DNA of 31,580 bases from a virus, in the IMG/VR virus record IMGVR_UViG_3300027608_000097, positions 1 to 31,580 of that record; one strand, given 5' to 3'. Under the pieces are notes generated by a model. The model made no database searches. It was given only the letters and a program-made list of their open reading frames with translations, and had not been told where the DNA came from. This document shows positions 28,238 to 31,580 of this stretch, piece by piece (within the stretch, counting starts at the first letter, position 1; each line of letters starts with the position of its first letter). Made by a program: the position numbers and the translations under genes.

Positions 28238-29647
28238 ATGAGCGATCAACTCTACTTCAATAGTTGTGCTGAGATTGACAGTTTCTTCCGCGAGGGCCGC
28301 GAATATTTCAACGACCTCTATGTTAAGAAACTCGTAACGAACTCTGCATATTTCACCCGTTTCGAGGAGCAAGCATGGCCTCTTAACCATACAACTGAAC
28401 AGAAAGCATTCCGTTTCGGACGTGGATTCCACGATCCTTGCACACCTTTCCGTCAGATCACTGACACCTACTGCGAGACTGATTCTTGCGATAGCAAACC
28501 AGAAGTGATTCAACGCCCCGGCACTGAGTCCTACACTTTTGAATTGCTCCGTAAGGAAATGACCACTGACTGGATTTGCGTTGAGAGCTTGCTCTACCGC
28601 TTGTTCCCTGCTGAAGAAATCCTTCAGTTTGAAGAGTCGAATGCTCGTATCACCAAGAACGTTCACGAAGAGTTCCTTCGTTCCAACTACATCGGTGGTT
28701 CTGGACACAAATGGATGGGCATCACTACGGATGACGGAACCTATTGCGGCCTCGTCGATGACGGCGCATGGTTCGTTCCTGAGCATACCATCAACAACGA
28801 AGCTGGTTACGACCTCTGCGCTCTTCGCGTTAAGATCGCCACTGCTGACCTTGGTAAGATCGCTTATCTCTCGCTTGATATGCTCGACGATGCACTCGTT
28901 GACCTCCAAGACGAAGATGACGCTTTCCGCCTTGATCTCCAAGACGCGACTGGTCAGCCTTTGCTCGACATCGTTATCCCTGACCCACAAGTTGGCCGTG
29001 CGCTTTACTTCCAAGCCAAGCGTAACAACGGTTACTGGGATGCAAACACCGATTTCGACGAGCGTCTTACTCGTTTGAAACTCGGCATCAATCGTATCAT
29101 CGGCGACTACGCCTTTGGTTACGACATCAACTCCGCTCGTTTCAACGCTGACTCGGCATTCAACGCCTCGCTTCCAGCTTTCAACGAAGCTGATCCTGCA
29201 ACATGGCCTCGCCTCGTTCGCGTTCCTCGCTACATCAAGACTGTTCTTGAGCAAGGTTGCGCTTACATTCCTAACCGCGCTTATCGCAATGCCGATTTCG
29301 GTATCTCGGTTGCTATGGTTAACAAAGCCATGGTGAAATGGACGATGCCTTCCAATAGTGGATACGGCCAAGCCCAACAAATGACCCAGAACTACGCTGG
29401 TGATTGGGAATGGAAGAACCCAGATTGGGAGTGCAACCGCTGGCGCAAAACGGGCTTCTATCAAGCCCAGTTCCGTCTTGCCGCACAGGTTAAAGACCCA
29501 ACCATCATGCACAGCTTCTTGCATCGTATGCCTAAGAGCAAGAACCTCTACGGTTCCTGCTGCGAAGTGCAGACCTATATCGTTCCTGAGAATAATCAGG
29601 ATTGCTATAGCTGCGCTGGTGTAGGTGACATTGTTGTGCCTTCCTAA
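28238..29647 (+). CDS. Major capsid protein
   Basis: 469 residues beginning MSDQLYFNSCAEIDSFF. Position after the scaffold, its own promoter and long leader, and a codon use visibly more biased toward C-ending codons than its neighbours all fit the most abundant virion protein. The mixed alpha/beta composition with frequent aromatic and acidic residues is consistent with an HK97-like fold, which is not directly provable from sequence. Many Cys (for example NQDCYSCAGVG at the end) are unusual for a capsid protein. A long open frame also exists on the opposite strand but is a codon-bias artefact. Confidence 0.75.
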   Translation: MSDQLYFNSCAEIDSFFREGREYFNDLYVKKLVTNSAYFTRFEEQAWPLNHTTEQKAFRFGRGFHDPCTPFRQITDTYCETDSCDSKPEVIQRPGTESYTFELLRKEMTTDWICVESLLYRLFPAEEILQFEESNARITKNVHEEFLRSNYIGGSGHKWMGITTDDGTYCGLVDDGAWFVPEHTINNEAGYDLCALRVKIATADLGKIAYLSLDMLDDALVDLQDEDDAFRLDLQDATGQPLLDIVIPDPQVGRALYFQAKRNNGYWDANTDFDERLTRLKLGINRIIGDYAFGYDINSARFNADSAFNASLPAFNEADPATWPRLVRVPRYIKTVLEQGCAYIPNRAYRNADFGISVAMVNKAMVKWTMPSNSGYGQAQQMTQNYAGDWEWKNPDWECNRWRKTGFYQAQFRLAAQVKDPTIMHSFLHRMPKSKNLYGSCCEVQTYIVPENNQDCYSCAGVGDIVVPS

Positions 29648-29655
29648 GTTAAACA

Positions 29656-29679
29656 GGGGAGGGGCGAAAGCCTCTCCCC
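29656..29679 (+). terminator. Hairpin after the capsid gene
   Basis: GGGGAG-GGGC and GCCT-CTCCCC pair (10 bp with one G-T) around GAAA. No T-run follows, so it is more likely an mRNA-stabilising or attenuating hairpin that leaves the decoration gene transcribed at a lower level. Confidence 0.55.
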
Positions 29680-29699
29680 ACAACCTTAAATAAAATAAT

Positions 29700-30314
29700 A
29701 TGTCTAATTCACGACCACTCGCTTATGATCGGGTTAACCTTTTTGGCCCGATTGCCGTTAACCTTCTCGCTACTGGAGACGCTGATCTTCTTGTTCTTAA
29801 TGACCAAGATACTAAGTTCTTTCCAACAAGCATCGTATTGGAGACTGCTTATGCTCGCGGAACCACTGCCACCGATCCAATTGTGATCGTTGACAACGGA
29901 ACCACTGGCGAAAACATCACAGCTTCACTCACCGTCACTGACGCTCTTGATAATCAAGGACGCTACAATCCACTTGCGATTGCCGCTAACCCTTACGTTA
30001 TCACTGGTTCTAGCAAACTCCGTTTGTTGAAATCAACTGTTGGTGCTGGACAAGCTACTGCAACTCGTTCCCGTACTTCGGGCGTTGCTACAATCGTAAC
30101 TGGTGCTGTTCATGGTTTCTCCACGGGCGACACGATCACGATTGCCAGCATGACCGACACTACGTTCAATGACGTTCAAGCGGAAATCACCGTTACTAGC
30201 ACAACTGCATTCACCTACGCAAACGCTGGTGTTGACGTTGTTTCTGGTGCAGATACTGCCGGACGTGTTGGCGCACTTTATGTGAACGCCTACGTTGTTG
30301 GTATCTACTACTAA
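29700..30314 (+). CDS. Head decoration-like protein with inserted beta domain
   Basis: 204 residues. Residues about 1-120 (DRVNLFGPIAVNLLATGDADLLVLND..., ALDNQGRYNPLAI) and the last 15 (RVGALYVNAYVVGIYY) resemble a small capsid-decorating protein. Between them, residues 122-190 form a separate domain (SGVATIVTGAVHGFSTGDTITIASM, then FNDVQAEITVTSTTAFTY) of the beta-rich type found in many phage structural proteins and fibres. Start ATG follows AAATAAAATAAT with no SD. It follows the capsid gene by 53 bp with a hairpin in between. Confidence 0.55.
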   Translation: MSNSRPLAYDRVNLFGPIAVNLLATGDADLLVLNDQDTKFFPTSIVLETAYARGTTATDPIVIVDNGTTGENITASLTVTDALDNQGRYNPLAIAANPYVITGSSKLRLLKSTVGAGQATATRSRTSGVATIVTGAVHGFSTGDTITIASMTDTTFNDVQAEITVTSTTAFTYANAGVDVVSGADTAGRVGALYVNAYVVGIYY

Positions 30315-30330
30315 CCCATTCCCCATTATT

Positions 30331-30360
30331 GGGTAGGGAGGTCTTTAACCCTCCCTGCCC
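30331..30360 (+). terminator. Stable hairpin after the decoration gene
   Basis: GGGTAGGGAGG (30331-30341) pairs with CCTCCCTGCCC (30350-30360), 11 bp with one T-G pair, followed by ATAACCTTTT. A weak terminator or attenuator. Confidence 0.6.
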
Positions 30361-30377
30361 ATAACCTTTTCTAAATT

Positions 30378-30641
30378 ATGGCTTGCTTTACATCCTTACC
30401 TTACCACAATAAATTCTACCCACTTCTGATTACGGTGTCTGCTGCTGCTGGTATTACTCCAATTTCTTTCGGTTGCTTTGATGCAGCCAGTGATGCCTCT
30501 AGGCTCTATCAATTCTATCTAGCTTTTGCTACAATCGGTGAAGTTACTATTGTATCTGAAAACTGCTTTGTGCAAACAACGGAAGACCAACAACTCTTTG
30601 TTCTTAACGAAGCTGTTGCTGCTGCGCTTCCTGTTACCTAA
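30378..30641 (+). CDS. Small structural-type protein (87 aa)
   Basis: MACFTSLPYHNKFYPLLITVSAAAGITPISFG followed by Ala/Val-rich strands (YLAFATIGEVTIVSENCFVQTTEDQQLFVLNEAVAAALPVT). Hydrophobic and beta-rich with no charge clusters, consistent with a small virion or head-completion protein. No family recognised. Part of the same set as the genes on either side. Confidence 0.55.
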   Translation: MACFTSLPYHNKFYPLLITVSAAAGITPISFGCFDAASDASRLYQFYLAFATIGEVTIVSENCFVQTTEDQQLFVLNEAVAAALPVT

Positions 30642-30657
30642 TTATCGTTAACGATAA
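30642..30657. promoter_or_regulatory. Palindromic site 11 (TTATCGTTAACGATAA)
   Basis: The only perfectly symmetrical copy, all 16 bases. It fills the 23-bp gap between two virion genes, starting right after the upstream stop and ending seven bases before the next ATG. Confidence 0.75.
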
Positions 30658-30664
30658 CAATCTT

Positions 30665-30940
30665 ATGGCTACTCCAGCACTATCACAACCCTGCTTTGTT
30701 GATCTAACACCAGATCAGCAGAACTTTAATGTCTACGATTCCCTAAAACAGATCGCAGGATTTGATATTCCTGCCTACGATCAGATTGACATTTCGTACT
30801 ATGGTTCTACAAATAATATTGCAACAGTCCAGTATCTTAACGCTGGAGATGTTGTAGCAACACTAACCCTCACTTACGCCGTTCAGCCTCCGACAACTAG
30901 TGACGCGAATCTGACTGGTGTAACTGTAGCCTACCCATAA
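30665..30940 (+). CDS. Small structural-type protein (91 aa)
   Basis: MATPALSQPCFVDLTPDQQNFNVYDSLKQIAGFDIPAYDQIDISYYG then strands (IATVQYLNAGDVVATLTLTYA). The DQIDISYYGSTNN pattern suggests a beta-sandwich domain like those in phage neck or fibre-anchor proteins. It ends three bases before the ATG of the collagen-like gene, so the two are probably translated together. Confidence 0.55.
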   Translation: MATPALSQPCFVDLTPDQQNFNVYDSLKQIAGFDIPAYDQIDISYYGSTNNIATVQYLNAGDVVATLTLTYAVQPPTTSDANLTGVTVAYP

Positions 30941-30943
30941 AAC

Positions 30944-31580
30944 ATGGCCCTTACATTCAATCCCTTCACTGGTAAACTAGACTTTGTTGGATCAGGAGCA
31001 TCCGCTATCGGATCAACTGGAGCTACAGGCCCATCTGGTGGCCCAACGGGAGCCACTGGCGCATCTGGTAGCACGGGTGCAACAGGGATTGGAGCAAGCG
31101 GCGCGACAGGCGCAACAGGGTTAATCGGATCGAACGGTGCTACTGGTTCCACAGGAGCCACTGGGATTACTGGTAGTAATGGGGCCACTGGTTCTACAGG
31201 AGCTACAGGAACCGCTGGAAGCAATGGAGCAACAGGCTCAACTGGAGCTACTGGCGTTGCAGGAACCAACGGAACAGATGGAGCAACGGGATCGACTGGG
31301 GCTACAGGTGTAGCAGGAAGTAACGGATCGACGGGCGCGACTGGCCCAGCAGGATCGGGGGCTACTGGTGCAACGGGTATTGGAGCAACGGGGGCAACGG
31401 GTATTCAAGGCCCACAAGGATTTAGTTCTGGTGCGGTGTATTATTTTAACCCCTCCGATTCTTCAAGTATCCTTGGATATTATGAAATGAATCGCAATTT
31501 GGTGATTGGAGTCGGAACAACACTTACTGCTTCTGGTGCAGGAGCGCAATTAGTTGGATCATTTGCAACAATTCCAAGTG
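30944..31580 (+). CDS. Collagen-like fibre protein (3' truncated)
   Basis: Starts [18 protein letters not shown] and runs to the window end (about 212 codons, no stop). From about residue 25 to 160 it is a Gly-X-Thr repeat ([10 protein letters not shown] and variants), forming a collagen-like triple helix as in phage fibres and head spikes, with a 15-residue unit seen three times (31130-31264). The following part ([18 protein letters not shown], then [19 protein letters not shown]) starts a non-repetitive C-terminal domain, cut by the window. Likely exposed on the virion and used to bind the host or mediate adhesion. Confidence 0.8.
   Translation, partial: MALTFNPFTGKLDFVGSGASAIGSTGATGPSGGPTGATGASGSTGATGIGASGATGATGLIGSNGATGSTGATGITGSNGATGSTGATGTAGSNGATGSTGATGVAGTNGTDGATGSTGATGVAGSNGSTGATGPAGSGATGATGIGATGATGIQGPQGFSSGAVYYFNPSDSSSILGYYEMNRNLVIGVGTTLTASGAGAQLVGSFATIPS

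Noticed and set aside
28235-29683. Open frame of 482 codons on the minus strand across the whole capsid gene
   Set aside because: It mirrors the capsid reading frame and arises from that gene's strong codon bias. It has no family features, and the capsid frame has context and operon support.

Overview
This window is part of a tailed-phage genome with head-assembly genes typical of a podovirus or similar phage. It carries a terminase pair, portal, coiled-coil scaffold, major capsid protein, decoration-like proteins and a collagen-like fibre. It also carries a DnaB-type helicase with its loader, an SSB, nucleases, three HNH endonucleases and many tiny overlapping genes. No tRNA, integrase, CRISPR array or insertion sequence was seen. 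The host cannot be named. Almost no start codon has a Shine-Dalgarno sequence; starts follow A/T-rich leaders. Promoters have clear TTGACA -35 boxes, which fits a bacterium with weak SD use and a sigma70-like factor better than Bacteroidota-type promoters.

Layout. 1-2357: end of a large virion or polyvalent protein. 2433-5919: a rightward recombination block (tiny genes, Cas4-like nuclease, SSB, DNA-binding-like protein, possible cyclic-nucleotide sponge) between two terminators. 5935-6731: a promoter, a pseudoknotted leader RNA and an HNH gene. 6735-8970: a leftward unit with an SF2 helicase. 9043-9618: a small-terminase-like gene. 9667-11504: leftward small hypothetical genes, two of them single-span membrane peptides. 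11505-12493: about 1 kb without convincing genes but with a consensus promoter, operator, iteron-like repeats and foldable segments. 12494-19406: one tightly overlapping leftward operon of 17 genes (replication initiator, DnaB, resolvase, zinc ribbon, glycosyltransferase, methyltransferase, dCMP deaminase), headed by a second pseudoknotted leader RNA. 19625-20534: a divergent pair of genes around interlocked promoters, one encoding an XRE-type repressor-like protein. 20489-31580: HNH, large terminase (leftward), then the rightward head genes and a collagen-like fibre cut by the window end.

Two things stand out. First, two leader RNAs (5969-6100 on + and 19421-19553 on -) fold into the same double-pseudoknot architecture with almost entirely different helix sequences, each starting at the predicted transcription start and ending just before the ATG. 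This looks like an uncharacterised cis-acting RNA class. Second, eleven copies of a 16-bp palindrome (TTATCG-KWWM-CGATAA) are scattered through genes and intergenic DNA. Two of them are centred about 60 bp upstream of predicted start sites. They look like a genome-wide operator, or stoperator, set for a phage or host regulator.
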